Part shown: in pieces, positions 1 to 12,792 of the stretch
How the letters are laid out: each line of letters starts with the position of its first letter
Position numbering within the stretch: the stretch's first letter is position 1
DNA from: Nymphaea colorata
Taxonomy: Eukaryota; Streptophyta; Magnoliopsida; Nymphaeales; Nymphaeaceae
DNA: 64,000 nucleotides
Direction of reading: 5' to 3'
Assembly (NCBI RefSeq): GCF_008831285.2
Contig: NC_045142.1
Coordinates: forward strand, 4,779,501-4,843,500
Made by a program: the position numbers and the translations under genes
The notes under the pieces: generated by a model
Told to the model about the DNA's origin: nothing
Databases searched by the model: none
What the model saw: the letters and a program-made list of their open reading frames with translations, nothing else

Positions 1-68
1 CCTTTATATACTAATAGAAATGAAACATACATAACTAATTAAACAGTTAAGAAGAACTTAGTTGGAAC

Positions 69-3000
69 CTCTGCAACAAATTCTTTAGTTCTTCGTTCCT
101 GCAAATCTTTCAATACCTTGACTGCAACTTCATTGCCATTACCAATGCAGCCATAATAAACAGAACCAGATCCTCCCTTTCCAATCAAGGTTTGAAAGTT
201 GCATGTGATCTTCACAATCTCTTCATAGGTGAACGCGTGATTTGCTCCCTGCTGAATATGACCAGCCTGTTGCCTCACAGGAATCTCTACAATTTCACAT
301 AACAAATACCTAACCAATCAAGCCTGCAATTTGTGTCTTCATGATGACTATTATGTGCAACAAATTTGTCTCCTAAGCCATTGATTTAACAATTTTCATG
401 CCATCCAATTTCAAAAAGTTTTCAGTGATGATTAGTTTGGGAGTAACTGCACTTCCTTCCATCACATTTGTATTCAATAGTTTTATCTTTTCAAATAAGT
501 CGCAGGCAAACTCATACTTGAAACCCTCTTTGCAGACAATCTTGGAACACCTTGGGTGCACCTAACACAGGAAATACATTTTCTCATGTGTTACAAGGAG
601 TTGATGTCCATGGCACAAACAATGACTGTGTGCCTGACAGTCCTGAACAATGTATCAACTTTTTTTTATTTAAGTTTGCAATAGTTTTTTTAATTACTTG
701 TCTCCTTTCATTCTAAAAAAAGTGCACCAATAATTTCTTGGCTTGCTTCATGGCAAAAGCTCTGGAGAACATTGTTTTAGCTAACAGATGTTGATTATGC
801 TGCAAGTGTGAGGAGGTGACATGGTATATAGTAGAATCACACATCAATTAGATGTCTTTAAGGCTCAACAGAAACAATACATCTAGGCAATTATGAACAA
901 CAGGATGAGGTAGACAAGAGGGTGCAAAAGAGTTCAAGATTGGAAAAAGATTTTAAGCATTGTTTATGGAGCAAAAATTCTCTTATTGTCTTCCACAGGG
1001 AAGTGGCTTGGTTTATATGGTAAAGGATAGAAGCAGCTGGAAAGCTTAGGCTGTGTGCTATTGGCAACCAAACTAAATGGATCCTCTTGAGGTGCATTTA
1101 GGAATCAAATAACTTACCTAAATTATTTTCGATAATAACTTTAGGTGGTGCCCTGCAACGTTGGCTTCGAAGGCATGCATACACAACCCAACCAACTAGC
1201 AACAGAAATATGATAACTGAGCTGACTGATACTGCAATGATGATCGGCTTCACATTTAGTCCATCATTTGTGTTGTCTTCAGTAATGTTGTTTCCATTTA
1301 TACTAAAAAAGAAAACATTAATAGGTTTAAGCCATACTGTAGATGAAATACCACCATGTAATCACAAATATCTGTTAGTTTGCATTGCCATAGTTGAAAT
1401 ACTATCAAACAATATAGCTGTCCTGTTTTTTTAGTTTGTCTATTCAAAGAGAAAGTTTGATGGCTTAGAGAAGTTATATAGTCACCACATGGTTGCATTT
1501 CTCTCTCTCTCTCTGTCATATAAACAAAAATATGATGAAAGATGCTGCAATGCCTTCTCAATACAAGCCCACTTACTTTAGTTTTATTTTTGTATTGCCC
1601 ACCAAAGATGTCGGTAGGGGTCCACTGAAGTTATTGTTTGCCAGGTTCCTACAACAAATCAAGGAAAATCCTTTCATAATAATGGATAAATGGAGGCTAA
1701 ACCACACTTGCAGATTCACATTGTGCGATGCACTCAAATGACAATAACAAAAGATTCAGCAGAATCTATTTCTTCATAACCATATTCGTGGACTCCTAAT
1801 TCTTTGTAAGAATTGTGAAACTTTCCACAAGAAGTCTAGATATTAATTTATTAATGACCCACAGAGAGGGTTGAGAAACAAGTTCAATGAATAGAAGAAC
1901 ACACATTAGGTCCTAGTACATGATGCATTTGACTAGTTTCAACTCGGCTGTTGTTTAAGCAGTCTCAGTTCTTCTAAGTGAGAAAGTTAGCATGCTCTTA
2001 TGGATTTCGAAAACTATGACAAGCAATCGCATCTAGTTAGCTGTAATTAAAACTCACCTTGTCCGTCTCAAGCATGATTTTCAAGTCACCAGTTCTCCGT
2101 TACTTCATAAGCGTAAATGGGAGGGCTAGCTTAAGGTTACATAAAAAGGTAGGTGACAAACAAGTTGACAAAAAATGATGTATGCGACAACTATAATTCA
2201 TACTTGATTTACTAGTCCACTGAGCAGGTTGTGTAGAACAATTGGCATAAAATTGCAATGCACTTTTTATATTTTACTATGTGTTTTTATCCCCAATACA
2301 CCCACTCTTCTTCCAGCCATGAAACATAACCAGCTTCTAATAACATGGCGCCGCTGTGAATATTCCACCTGTACACTCTTCGAGGGCCCCTTCATTTGTC
2401 ATGGTCTCCATTTGACAAGCTTCATTACAATTAGACAAAGGAACAAGCTTATTTCTAAGCAAGTTATTAAAAGTGAATCATTCAATAATAAAAGTTCTTT
2501 AGACTTGAACTAATGAAAAGGGAATTTTAAGGAGAACTGGCTTCCACAATTTTAAATTTCCAAGTGTGAACTCACAACTCTTTCAAGTTACGAAATGCTC
2601 CCCAGAAGTCTGGAATCTTCCCACTCAAGCTGTTGTTACTTAGATCACTGCAAAATTAGAGTTGGCATCTAATGAAACTCCATGTAATTAATTAAGCAAT
2701 TGAAAAAAGCCAGACACGACTCTGTTTTAGTACTCACATTATCTGAAGGGCATTCAAGCCGCTGAAGTCTACAAGTGTGCCGTTCAAGCCTGACCCGTTA
2801 AGATGCCTAGAAAAGGAAGGAAAATGAAAAAGAATTACAAAAAGATGTCAATGAGATCATCAAAATACTGACCTTGCGTATGAGTTAGAAGAAAAAAAAA
2901 ATGCATGGGTGGATCTAAATCATTGACCAATATATTCATCCGAGTTTCAACTGTAGTAAAATGGTATATTGTTAGAACTCATAATTCAACAAAACTATGT

Positions 3001-6000
3001 TGTTCTAAAAAATATGATGTGATTATAAATGTTCTTAGATCTAGCAGCAAAGCATTAAACATAATCGTGCCATGTTTTTTGAAATAAGAACATCGCATTA
3101 TTTGATAATGTTTTATAGGAAGATGTGTTCCAAGGAGACAATGTTCATGCCTTCTTAAGAAAAAGGGATTTGGATCCTACGGTTGCGTCCTACTTACAGT
3201 TCAGTGACGCGTGGTGGTTTGTCAGCATTGCATTCGAGCCACTCCCAATTGAACCCTGGGGGAAGACATGGATCACCTGTCCACAATTGAAGTTGTTGAT
3301 ATCGACCCCGCAACACCTCCAACGCGTCCGCTGCAAACCATTGTTACAAAAAGAGCATTTTGTTCTCGTGAAAAGAAATGGTAAAAAAGGATGTTCGGCA
3401 TCCACAATTTACTGCACACCGGAAACCAGTAATTTCTTTTGCATTTCCCTAGAAACAATTATTTGTAAAGAAAAAACGAAAACCATAGTACCACTTTATC
3501 TTGCTTTTAAAACGAGGCAAGAGTTCAGCAACAAAAAGAACTCGTATTTATCTGTTTCTCTGGTTTTAGTCCACTCAAATAAAGAACTAAATTTATCGAT
3601 CATTGTCCTTCTAGCTAAAATGAAAAAGAAAAAAAAGTTGTGAGACTTCCTTTCGTCCGAAGGTAAAATTATATGCTTCAACTCAAATGAACAATTGGAG
3701 AGCATTGATTTCACGTGCTCCAACAATATTAAGAGTATTTAACTTAGCATCACTTATAGGTCAAACTGCGAATAATTGCCCTATGTAAGTTTAATTTATA
3801 TAAATCATGTAAACGCTGGTAAAGAGCTATCTAATCAACATGATCCATTTGTATGGAGAGAGAGAGAGAGACCATCATTTTTATTCGTTGCATCAGCGAG
3901 TCCTGTCCTGAGTTCAAAAAGCTCCATGGCGTTGAGGATGGGAAGAAGGGACGCATCGGATGATTTTTTCAAGGCAATGATCTCTCCAGCTGTCAAGTTA
4001 CTACCGCGGTCGGGGACAGCCATACATGACAAGTAAGGAGGGATGATGGGGACCTTGTTAATCTTTCGCTCATCAAAAAATAAATCGAATGACCTGCTCT
4101 TATTTTGAGAAGCTTCCTGTGACACTTCTGAGAAGTAGAAAATTGAGTAAAATTGTGCAGTAGTATTTGCCGAACCAGAATCCGAAGATGGGACTATCAG
4201 TGTCATGCTCGTCGCTGTGCTCGATGCTGGTGTTATAGCGTGGGCCAGTGCCAGTCCTGGTACCGGTATTCCCGACGTGGAGCTGTTGATGAAGCTCATG
4301 TTATCATGCTCCACAGTAATTACGCCATCAATTCCATCAACCGGATAAGGATGCCAGTAACGATCAAAAGGGTCATCAGGGTACCTGCCAACGAAGCAAC
4401 TGATGATCAGGCAATAACGATCATAAGGATCATGCACTATAGAAGACCAATTTGACAAGACCATATTGTGAGATAAAGGCCGTTGCAAGTCCAAGCACTT
4501 GCTCCTTATAAATGTTCCTATGGGAAAAGCAAATGAATTTGACCGAAGTTTTGACAGAATCAAAATATACTTTTTCAAAATTTTTATATAGGGACTAAAT
4601 GATAATTTTTAAAAATTGCAGTTATATATATATAATATCGTCACAAAAAAACGTGTCATTTTTGAAAAACATGCCGAAAAAAAGGGAGAAAATGAAATGT
4701 CGTTTAAAACTTAAAAAAACACATACGTTTAAAAAGAAAAACCATGTTTTTAACGTGTTTTTTTCATTTTTTTAATGTCAAACAGTTTCTTTTTTTTTGT
4801 ATTTATTGCAAATTTACTGTATGTGTTATTATTTTCTCACTTATTTTACTTCCCCCATTTTTAGTTTTTTTAAATTTTTCTTTAAATACCATTTTTTCTT
4901 TTTTTTTTTTGTATTTTTCAAGGCTGTACAGAGAAAAACCTTGCCGTTTAAAACTTCGAAACATTATTTATAATTATGACATATTTATATATATATATTT
5001 GAAATTTTGTAGGTAGCGTAGCACCCTATCAGCCCCCTGCCCCCACCTCTAAATGTTCCTCCCTTGAACTAGAAACCATATTGAAAAATAGTCCCACAAC
5101 TTTTACTTCTCTTGTAAACTTTATTAATGTAATGCTCACAACTGAAATCATGAGGGTCATGGTGAGTTGTATGAAGATATCCAACATACAAGAGTCGAAC
5201 CACGTAAACTCAAGCTTTTCCTTTTAATTTTCAATCTGTTTTGGTCTTTAACTTTGCATTAACTAGCTTTTAGGGAACAGTAGTTTTTTGGAGTTAACAA
5301 ACGCAACCTACTCGTAGACACAAGTAGAGTTTGATGTCATTATCAAACGGCTTTTGTAAAACATGTACTTGGTTTGAGTTTATTTAGATAGCTGAAAGTC
5401 AAGTTATTGAACAAATGTATCCGTTGTACTGACCACGTAAATGTGATTCTCATGTGTAATACTGATGGAATCAAACAAAATAATGCATTTGTGTTATATA
5501 TGAATCAGATGATATAAACCCAAAAATGGCAAAATATTCATTCTAAAACCCGCACACCATAGGATTTCCCATGTCAATAGATCCTCAGGTTAAAAGGTCA
5601 GCAAACTCGCGGACTTGAACCCGGATAAGATTGAATAATGAGATTCAATGCATGTGGTGAGTAGTTCCCCTACAGGAGACCACTTTCTTTCCCACGGGAT
5701 CTCTTCAGGACAATTGTGAGCCAAGATTGTTTATAGCCACATATTGGCGTTCCAAGTCCTTTCATTATTTGTTTTAGGAAAACATTAACTTGGCAATAAA
5801 TAAATGAATATATATATAAAGAGAGAGAGAGTGAGTGAATGGTGATTTAGCTCATTCATATTGACATAACAATCCATCAAGATGGACGGTTTGACAGATA
5901 AAAAAAATTAATAAATTAATATTATATGATGAAAATATTTATCACCTTTTTTTCTCCTTGTTTTTCTTGCATTTCCTCATCACAATAGATCACATACCCC

Positions 6001-7780
6001 TCATGAAGTTTGATACCATTCACTTTCCTATATCCTATGTATAGATGACATAGATTTGTCTGTTCCTTTGGATGCTTTGTAGTCTCACACATGCATCTAT
6101 ATATACTTTAACTAAATGCAACAATGACATAGATTTGTCTGTTCCTTTGGATGCTTTGTAGTCTCACACATGCATCTATATATACTTATGACATAGATTT
6201 GTCTGTTCCTTTGGATGCTTTGTAGTCTCACACATGCTTCTATATATACTTTAACTAAATGCAACACCATAACTACATTTTCAGAATTTTCATAATGGCT
6301 AAATTTAAATTTTTGAAAATTGAAGTTATATTTATAAACCGCAGTGGGGCCATGGCCCGTGCGCGCAGCTAGCCCCCCCGGCTCCTACCCCTGAATTAAA
6401 GCCTACATACAGTGATACGCGTCAATTAATCTTCTCTCTGTTTGTGAAATTAATCAATAGGAGTGCTTTTGTCCAATATTTGTTGTCGACTAAGCTCTTG
6501 ATTGGATGAATCGGACGACGGAAAGATTCAGATGAATAAGATGTGAATTGGCGAAAAAAAATATTTTTTTAAATAATATACATAAATTAATTAAGACAAT
6601 AAAATTATAATATTATTGAAAAAAGTATCAAAAGATGGCATGAAAACCCTTCAATCCGCCACCGAATTGAACAGACCTTGCTATTGTCCTGAAAACATTA
6701 ACGCTATGAAGTGAAAATTAACTAAAAAGTATGTATGTGTTTTAACCTTCTAAATCAGGCCGCTTGGATACAGAGTGCACCGAATGGGTCAACCTTAGCT
6801 TTTCAAAGTTCACGAATTCTTTTTCTTTACCTTATGAAGTCCTTCGCTCCGAAGGCTCTCCTCCTCCAACGCAGAAGCACGTCTTCCGTGTCGTCCGTGT
6901 CGTACATTGCCGGCGCAAGTTCCCTAATTTCGAGAACAGAGATGAAGGGTATCTGGTCGGGCGACGTCTGAGCAACACAGACGCTGATGTTGTCCCTCTT
7001 GGGTGCATATATCACTTCCCAATAAAGGGAGGTGTCTAATGAAGTTGTTACGCTGATCCAATGGTTCCCATCAAATTGAAGATCGAAGGAAGGTGGCCAT
7101 GACTTGTTGTCGTAGTTGCCATAGAAGAAGGTTGCCCGAACCATGTGCTTCCTTCCCCTTGCGACGCCTGGTATCACGTAGCAGCTCCTCTTTTGGGAGG
7201 GAAAGTAACGGAGAGTTTGCTCTTCGTCGTAGTATGAATTGTTAACTTGGACCTTCGCAGTTTTCCCTGTATTAACGTAACCACCGTCGCCGACCCATTG
7301 GATGCCCAGATCGTCCGTGCGTGTTCCCCACGGATCTCCGCAATCGATGCTCAAGAACACTGAGGAAAGAAAGGAAACTCACCGGTTATGATTTATGAAG
7401 GGCATTCATTATGGATGGGTCTATAATTAATTGAAATCAAGATCTACCCTTGTGTGTGTGTGAGAGAGCTGTTGATCTTCAAAATGAAAACCATTCGAAA
7501 GTACTTCCTGCTGGAGTATCTACCTCCGTCGATTTTTATTGGGTAACGAATGAGCTCCCAATTGAAGGTTGTGGTTGATGTTATTGCAGGAGGGAATTTA
7601 AACTAAGAGCACTTATTGTGCGAACTAGACATGTGGACATCTTTACTCTTCGCTTAACAAATGAAAGAAAACAAGCCCTGGGTAAGATCAGAAGAACGCT
7701 TACGTACGTTTATCAGCAAATCCGGAGAAAATTTGGATAGTAATGCATAAGGCCGCAAGAAGGAACAGAGATGTTGCCAT
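69..7780 (-). CDS. Copy A: malectin-like LRR receptor kinase, 3' part beyond left edge
   Basis: Putative plasma-membrane receptor kinase of the malectin-like/LRR subfamily I type. Exons deduced from splice sites and phase: 1, 7708-7780 (signal peptide, starts MATSLFLLAALCIT); 2, 6831-7359 (first malectin half, FLSIDCGDPW, GNYD); 3, 3873-4384 (second malectin half, YPDDPFDRYW to ATNKND); 4, 3198-3330 (WTGDPC before the LRRs); 5, 2738-2806; 6, 2576-2647 ([13 protein letters not shown]); 7, 1577-1648 (LANNNFSGPLP); 8, 1118-1302 (about 23 hydrophobic residues, then basic residues); 9, 69 to about 309 (FTYEEI, glycine loop [15 protein letters not shown]). Exons 1-8 join in frame over 1645 nt, about 548 residues, with no stop. 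Exon 9 ends at a donor, so the rest of the kinase lies left of base 1. The exon 8 to exon 9 junction does not match in phase with any acceptor I can see, so a small exon may be missed or the copy may be damaged. Start chosen at the ATG before the hydrophobic signal. The family perceives signals at the cell surface; the ligand here is unknown. Confidence 0.85.
4435..5450. other. About 1-kb intron 2 segment present in copy A, absent in copy B
   Basis: The intron directly before exon 3 agrees between copies A and B up to about 4430 and again from about 5450. In A these points are about 1 kb apart; in B (27560-27570) they are nearly adjacent. The extra DNA is T- and A-rich with long T runs at 4740-4930, and holds a C-rich stretch near 5025-5045. 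No protein-coding similarity was recognised. It is either an insertion in A or a deletion in B. Confidence 0.6.
6045..6266. repeat. Three-copy tandem repeat (79, 64, 79 bp) in intron 2 of copy A
   Basis: Units begin at 6045, 6124 and 6188 with ATGACATAGATTTGTCTG. The middle unit lacks the last 15 bp or so. Copy B has a single diverged unit at about 33490-33565, so the expansion occurred in A after the genes separated. Confidence 0.9.
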
Positions 7781-8656
7781 CTTCAAAGGATGATCTTTCG
7801 ATACAAGTAACAGAGACTATTATCCGCTATCTACCATAGTTTCCCTATGAAAATTCAAGATACTGATGGGAACCACCCATCTGAGCTGTCATCCATCCCA
7901 TCTGCCAACCCCTTTCATTTGCAGTGCATTCAATATTGCGTCTTCCCTATGAAAATTCAACCGTATATTGGTGGGAAACTCATAAAAAATTTCTTCAAGG
8001 TCATCGATCTCTTAGATCTGAATGAAATAAGATGACCGGGAATGCCCGGATTGGACCTCAGTTGGACGCCGGTCTAGAGTTTCTAGACGTTGAAGAGTTT
8101 AGTACTTAGAGCTACGCTTCGGCTGGGATCGTCATTTCGTGGAATTTTTCTGTCCACGCTTGAACAATTCGAGATGACGTTATGATATGTGTCTATCTAA
8201 TCTCAACCAAGAGTCAACAGTGCCAAACTGTTTGTTCCATATCCCAGTAACATTTCGATAAATAGGATCTTCTAGTCTATCTAGATGTGCTCAACAACGT
8301 AGCGATTGGTTCATATCGGTGCCAGATTTACCGTCATATATTTTATGCCAGTATCCATGGTTAAATAATTCATAGCTAGTTAACCCAGCTTCATTTGAAC
8401 AAGAAAATAAGAGCGCATCAAAATTGAGATTGAGTTAATAAGAATTACCCAACTCATGTTCAAAATAGGATGAAATAAGCATGTAATTTGAAGTTTCTAA
8501 TTTGGCGATAACATTGTATAATAACTGGAAAAGAAGAAAAATAAGTTTTCCTTTATGCAGTTGGTGGGTTGTATCTCAAATTGCCGGCCCGCCGTTGTCT
8601 AATCTGAAAAGTCCAAAAGGTCGCCTCTCCTTGGGTGGTGTTGAGGCATTCGACCC
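7781..8656. promoter_or_regulatory. 5' flanking (presumed promoter) region of copy A
   Basis: This stretch lies directly upstream of the copy A start codon and has no gene. It is clearly homologous to the flank of copy B (39271-40240) and, in part, of relic E (41990-42710), so the duplication units carried their 5' flanks with them. I cannot mark a transcription start or a specific element with confidence. The region ends at a TTA target site (8657-8659) where a TIR element has inserted. Confidence 0.45.
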
Positions 8657-8907
8657 TTAGGGCCCGTTTGATTGTTGGGTGAAATTTACATGGTAAATTT
8701 ATCATGGTAAATTTTTCTGGAAAAATTTACAGGATGAAATTTCTCCTTGTTCCAATATGAGGCTTTGTTTGATGCACACGAAAAATTTAACGTGGTAAAT
8801 TTAACCATGTTTGATGCACAAAAAAAATTTAACCTGGTAAAAAGCAAGAAAACTTGATGAAAATTTCCAATCTTTTTTGTACCCTCCAATGAAAGTATCC
8901 ATGAAAC

Positions 8908-8973
8908 GACTGATCTTTCTAATTGAATAGGAGGTGAGCAGACTGATCTTTCTAATTGAATAGGAGGTGAGCA
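8908..8973. repeat. Two perfect 33-bp tandem units
   Basis: Units at 8908-8940 and 8941-8973 begin GACTGATCTTTCTAATTG and are identical. They sit inside the Harbinger-like element just left of the PPR fragment, and may mark the junction of the captured sequence. Confidence 0.9.
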
Positions 8974-8977
8974 GAAT

Positions 8978-9340
8978 CTACAAGCCCAAGCTCAATGTAC
9001 ATTTTGATAATGAAATTACATAATACTGAATCCAACTCATGCCCAAGGATAACTCATGCCCAAGCTTCATCCTGTGGCAATGAATCAACCTGCCAATGTC
9101 AGGAAACCCACACTGACCAGCTGTAATGCTCACTAAGCTGCTCAAATTGGGCTTCAAATCACCCATCAACAGACTATTAAAAATCCCAAGCAACGCATTG
9201 AACTCACCAACTTTGCAGTAACCATCAATCATGGCATTCCATGAGACGATGCTTCTTTTGGGCATTTTATCGAACACCTTGCGAGCAAGCTGTTCGTTAC
9301 CAGTTATCCTGTGCAGTTGGTGGAGTATTGAATCACCCAT
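8978..9340 (-). pseudogene. Captured PPR (PLS-class) gene fragment
   Basis: The minus-strand reading frame of about 120 codons contains pentatricopeptide motifs. ARKVFDKMPKRSIVSWNAMI is the classic PLS-class signature, followed by a short repeat with LKPN and a third with IGRLIHCHRMKLG. PPR proteins normally bind organellar RNA and have many repeats plus a targeting peptide; here only two to three repeats remain, with no start region or C-terminal domain. The fragment lies wholly inside the TIR element and has no counterpart in the homologous flanks, which indicates capture by the transposon. Whether it is transcribed cannot be seen. Confidence 0.75.
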
Positions 9341-9935
9341 CGCATTCTGTAGACAATAACAGATGGTGGAGTATCTGGGGACAATAATCGCATTTCATAA
9401 AATCACCCAAGAGGGGTGTGATCGAAATCCTTGGAACACTTTTCTCCCGTTAGAGCTCCCTTCGTCTTCCTCTTGTCATCTTCATCCTCTGCTGGCTCCC
9501 TTCGTTTTCTCCTTCTCATTTTCATCCTCTGCTGCTTCACCCCACCGCTTCCTCGTCCCACCGCCACTGCCCTTGCCCCACTGCTGCTTCTTCGTTGCAC
9601 AGCGTGTTCTAACCTTTTGATTTGAAGGTCTCGAATTCTCGCCCCACCACTGTGTCCTGTAGGGGGATTTTGCATGGATCCTCCACATCAAGTGAAGCCA
9701 GGAGCATTCAATCCACCATAGATTTTGGGGGTTTTCTGAGTCGGCTGCATAGAGTCGAGCTTTTTCCAGCAGTCTTTGCAGTTTCTATTTGAGGGTGATT
9801 AGGGTTTTTGAATTGGGGGAAATTTGAGAAGCCTTGATTATGGTAGGCCATCGGCAGTGTCAATGGGAAGAATCCAGCGCCATGGAGAAGAGTAAAGCCC
9901 TGATTTCTGAGATGGATATGAAATCGGCGTCACTT

Positions 9936-10070
9936 CCTTCGTGCTCTGCCCGCACCACCTGCTTCACCCTCCACTCCTTCGTGCTCTTCCCGCACCACCT
10001 GCTCTTCACCCTCCATTCCTTCGTGCTATTCCCGCACCACCTGCTTCACCCTCCATTTCTTTGTGCTTTG
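9936..10070. repeat. About 40-bp tandem repeat, three and a half units
   Basis: Units begin CCTTCGTGCT and contain CCCGCACCACCTGCTTCACC. They lie inside the Harbinger-like element between the PPR fragment and the right end. The frame is open for a stretch, but the peptide is only a product of the repeat. Confidence 0.8.
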
Positions 10071-10671
10071 CTGCATAAACCCCTCCCCAGTCTCGGCGAC
10101 ATGCTCGGGGCGTGAGAGTGAAAAATCGAAAGCGGTCGAACAGGTGAAATTTCACCCGCTCGCTTATATGTTAAACGGGGTGAATTTAACCGGTTTGATG
10201 CATTTTACGTCGGGCGGGTGAAATTTCACCCGCCCGTACAGTTTTTTCTCTCCCTTCTCGTTTTACCCCGGCTATCAAACGGGGCCTTAAGGCCAGAAGA
10301 AGCTGTTATTCAATGGTTCCCTCCTTTCCGCCTCATTGATCGTCGGTTTCTAAAATAATATTTTTAAAAGCAACATCCGCAAAAGCCCTTACATCTAACT
10401 CTTCAGGCCAGAGCGACTATATGATCCCTTCCAACCCGTGTACATACAGTTCTTTTTACATGGAGATGACCTCCCTATGAAGAGATGGAAGAGTTATTAA
10501 CTCTGTGTAGCTCCTGTTATGTCCACTAAAATATTGTTTCTTAAGTAGTATATATTTCTTTAAGAACTTATCACAGAAGAGCGCTTCTCGTTCCTTATTT
10601 GTTTTTACTTCCATGAACTTAATTTCATGATTAATTTCCAAACTCATGGAGACAAAATTTTTTCCATGGAA

Positions 10672-10938
10672 TAAGGGTGGGCATCGGGCCGGCCCGGGCC
10701 CAGCCCGGCCCGGTCCGTTTAAAAATGAAAAACAATTTTTTAATCATCAAATAATTTTTTAAAATATAAAATATATTTTTTAATAATAAATATATATTAT
10801 TAAAACAAAAAAATTAAAAAATATTTATTTTTTAACTTAAATGGGTTGAACCGGACCGGCCTATCGGGCCCGGCCCCGGAAAATCCTGGCCCACAACAGG
10901 GCCGGCCCACCAGTGGCCCGGCCTGACGCCCACCCTTA
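10672..10938. mobile_element. hAT-like MITE with GC-rich ends and AT-rich core
   Basis: The ends are inverse: TAAGGGTGGGCATC at the left and GACGCCCACCCTTA at the right. Strings of GGCCCGG lie next to each end, and the core is almost pure A and T. It is flanked by 8-bp duplications CCATGGAA (10664-10671) and CCTTGGAG (10939-10946), which differ at two positions. The homologous flank near 17110-17117 has a single CCTTGGAG and no insertion. An 8-bp duplication is the hAT hallmark. No transposase is present. Confidence 0.75.
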
Positions 10939-11484
10939 CCTTGGAGGGGCCAAACAGTACTTTTAAAACTTTTACATGGTCCAAACTATATTTTTCTATA
11001 TTTTAACTAGGCCAAAATTAAAAGTTTTAAAAAATTGTAATTACTCAATTTTGTTTTTTCCATCGAGGGACTGAAGGTTAGGATTAAGGTCGTTGTCTTG
11101 CTCGTCAATTTCAACCCGATGGGGAAGGTCAGGTTGTGTAGATGTAGAAGACGATCGACCACCAAACCCTTTACAACATTGGAGATACCAGACAAGGGAA
11201 GATGCTATCTATTTGAGAACTAGTCTCTCTTTGTGCGTGTGGACCTCTAAGGTCTTGTAGTAGACTTCACAGCAGTCAATGAGACCGATGCCATTGTTTT
11301 GTCCTTTTTTTAAAATGACCAGGAAAGTTCTAAAGAACAGAGCAATGAATGTCAGTCAAATACAAAATTTTATAGCAAATTAATGATAACCCAGTTTATG
11401 CAAATGAGGAGTCGTCGTCTGTATGGGTGCATGATAATTTCTTGCTCAGCTCCTTTTCAAAGAACTAAGACAATCAAAAGAAAA

Positions 11485-11716
11485 TTGAATGGTGACTTAG
11501 TTTTTTTTTAGAGTCACTCAACCATTTAACTAGAATCGCCTCTTCCATCATGATGGATTGTTAAAAGAAAAATGAGGAGAAAAAGTTGAAAGGTGTTTTC
11601 TTCATCTACTATCAGTTCCTATCATATTTATACACGTTTTTTTCTCAACCATTCATATCCATCAGATGGACTGCAACAGTTAGATGGTTTGTGACTCTAG
11701 AGTCACCATTCACTCA
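11485..11716. mobile_element. Possible foldback MITE
   Basis: The left end reads GAATGGTGACT then AGAGTCAC and AACCAT; the right end is the inverse (ATGGTTTGTGACTCTAGAGTCACCATTC in two parts). Related sequence with GTGAGTGAATGGTGA occurs near 5830 and 33275. I could not define a target-site duplication, so the exact ends and the family are uncertain. Confidence 0.45.
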
Positions 11717-12792
11717 CTCTATACATGTGATATGAAAATTCATAAAGGAAAGATTTTAAATTCATATAGAGACATAATGGAGGAACCTATAAAAGAGATA
11801 TTGCAAAGTTAAGAGGAGAGAGAAAGATAGAGAATGAGATTTTAAAAGAGAGTTATATATATATATATTAGGATCAAGAGATAATTTTGAGGACTTTCCC
11901 TTTCAATCTTTCTATGTATGCTGGAGAGAATTCTGGGCTCATAAAAGAGCCTAGGCTAAGTCTCCATTGCCTCTTTAAAGAAGGCTTTTACTTTCCAAAT
12001 TCTTATTAAAAACAAGACCCAAAAACGTATTTATATTCGTATGTATAGAAAATAGTCATTTTTACTTGCTTTTATCTACTAAAAAAAACATATCTTTTCC
12101 ACCATTGGGTATATGAGCTAATTAATTATAAATGAAACAAAAAGTTAATAACGTAAAACAGCTCTTTTTGGGATCAGTAACCCAGTGAATAATAAAAGAA
12201 AAGTAATCAATGCTAAGTGTAAAAATACATTTTATCATATATGTATTCGTAGGGGTTTTTATGGGTTAGACAAGTTTCAACCTCAAAAATTAATACAATA
12301 GAGAAGAAATCTCATCTCAAGCTCTCATTCTTATTATTCATTCACATATTAATTAAAAAGCAAACCAACTAAGCATGAATATTATCATGAAACATACACA
12401 ATGCACACATTCAATGAGAAAAGAAAAGAAAGAAACATATTTGTGGCTTAGAAGAGGAAATGAAATGTTATCTTTTAGCTAAAGAAAGGAAGATATAACA
12501 AGAGATTTTAGAGAAAATTGGATCTTCTAATATATATATATCTATATACACGGGCGTGTAGGAACCACCCACGTGAGCCATGCTGTTGATGAATATATCA
12601 ACCCCTCCTCGAAGTATTCAATACATTCATTGTGGGTTCCGTATGAAAATTTGATAGTAGTTTCACTGGTGGGATTTGCACTGGCCTACACCTTGAACGG
12701 TCCAGTTGAAGCACCTTGGATATGACAGTGATAATTTCGTGGAAATCATTCTGAGCGACCATATTGTATGCGCTTGTATAACCTCAACCAGG

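Larger units (their letters stand above)
8660..10286. mobile_element. Harbinger-like TIR element carrying a PPR gene fragment (Pack-type)
   Basis: The left end starts GGGCCCGTTTGAT and the right end is its imperfect inverse, ATCAAACGGGGCC. The element is flanked by TTA at 8657-8659 and 10287-10289. The homologous flank at 42700-42730 has one TTA (42713-42715) and no insertion, so both ends are supported by an empty site. A 3-bp TTA duplication is typical of PIF/Harbinger elements. Subterminal DNA has repeated GGTAAATTT and GTGAAATTT motifs. No transposase is visible; the interior holds a PPR fragment on the minus strand and other unrecognised, partly repetitive sequence. It is probably non-autonomous. 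Confidence 0.8.
10287..12787. other. Gene-free duplicated flank with MITEs
   Basis: This stretch continues the copy A 5' flank. Parts match 16900-17600 and 42720-43010 (for example the block around 11340-11440) and 47000-47650 (around 11880-12440). It holds the hAT-like MITE at 10672-10938 and a possible MITE at 11485-11716. No coding region was recognised. It ends at the CCAGG target of copia A. Confidence 0.6.

Noticed and set aside
373-561. Minus-strand 62-codon frame in the intron between exons 8 and 9 of copy A
   Set aside because: The corresponding region of copy C (61260-61500) does not keep the frame, and there are no matching splice sites.
3125-3643. 172-codon open frame on the plus strand
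   Set aside because: It lies antisense to copy A exon 4 and the adjacent introns. The minus strand has the phased exon with WTGDPC, and the plus frame has no domain.
4153-4455. 100-codon plus-strand frame
   Set aside because: It is antisense to the malectin exon 3 of copy A.
5590-5625. tRNA/SINE-like B box (inverse of GGTTCAAGTCC)
   Set aside because: No convincing A box at the right distance and no cloverleaf. The copies at 27720 and 33060 are explained by gene duplication.
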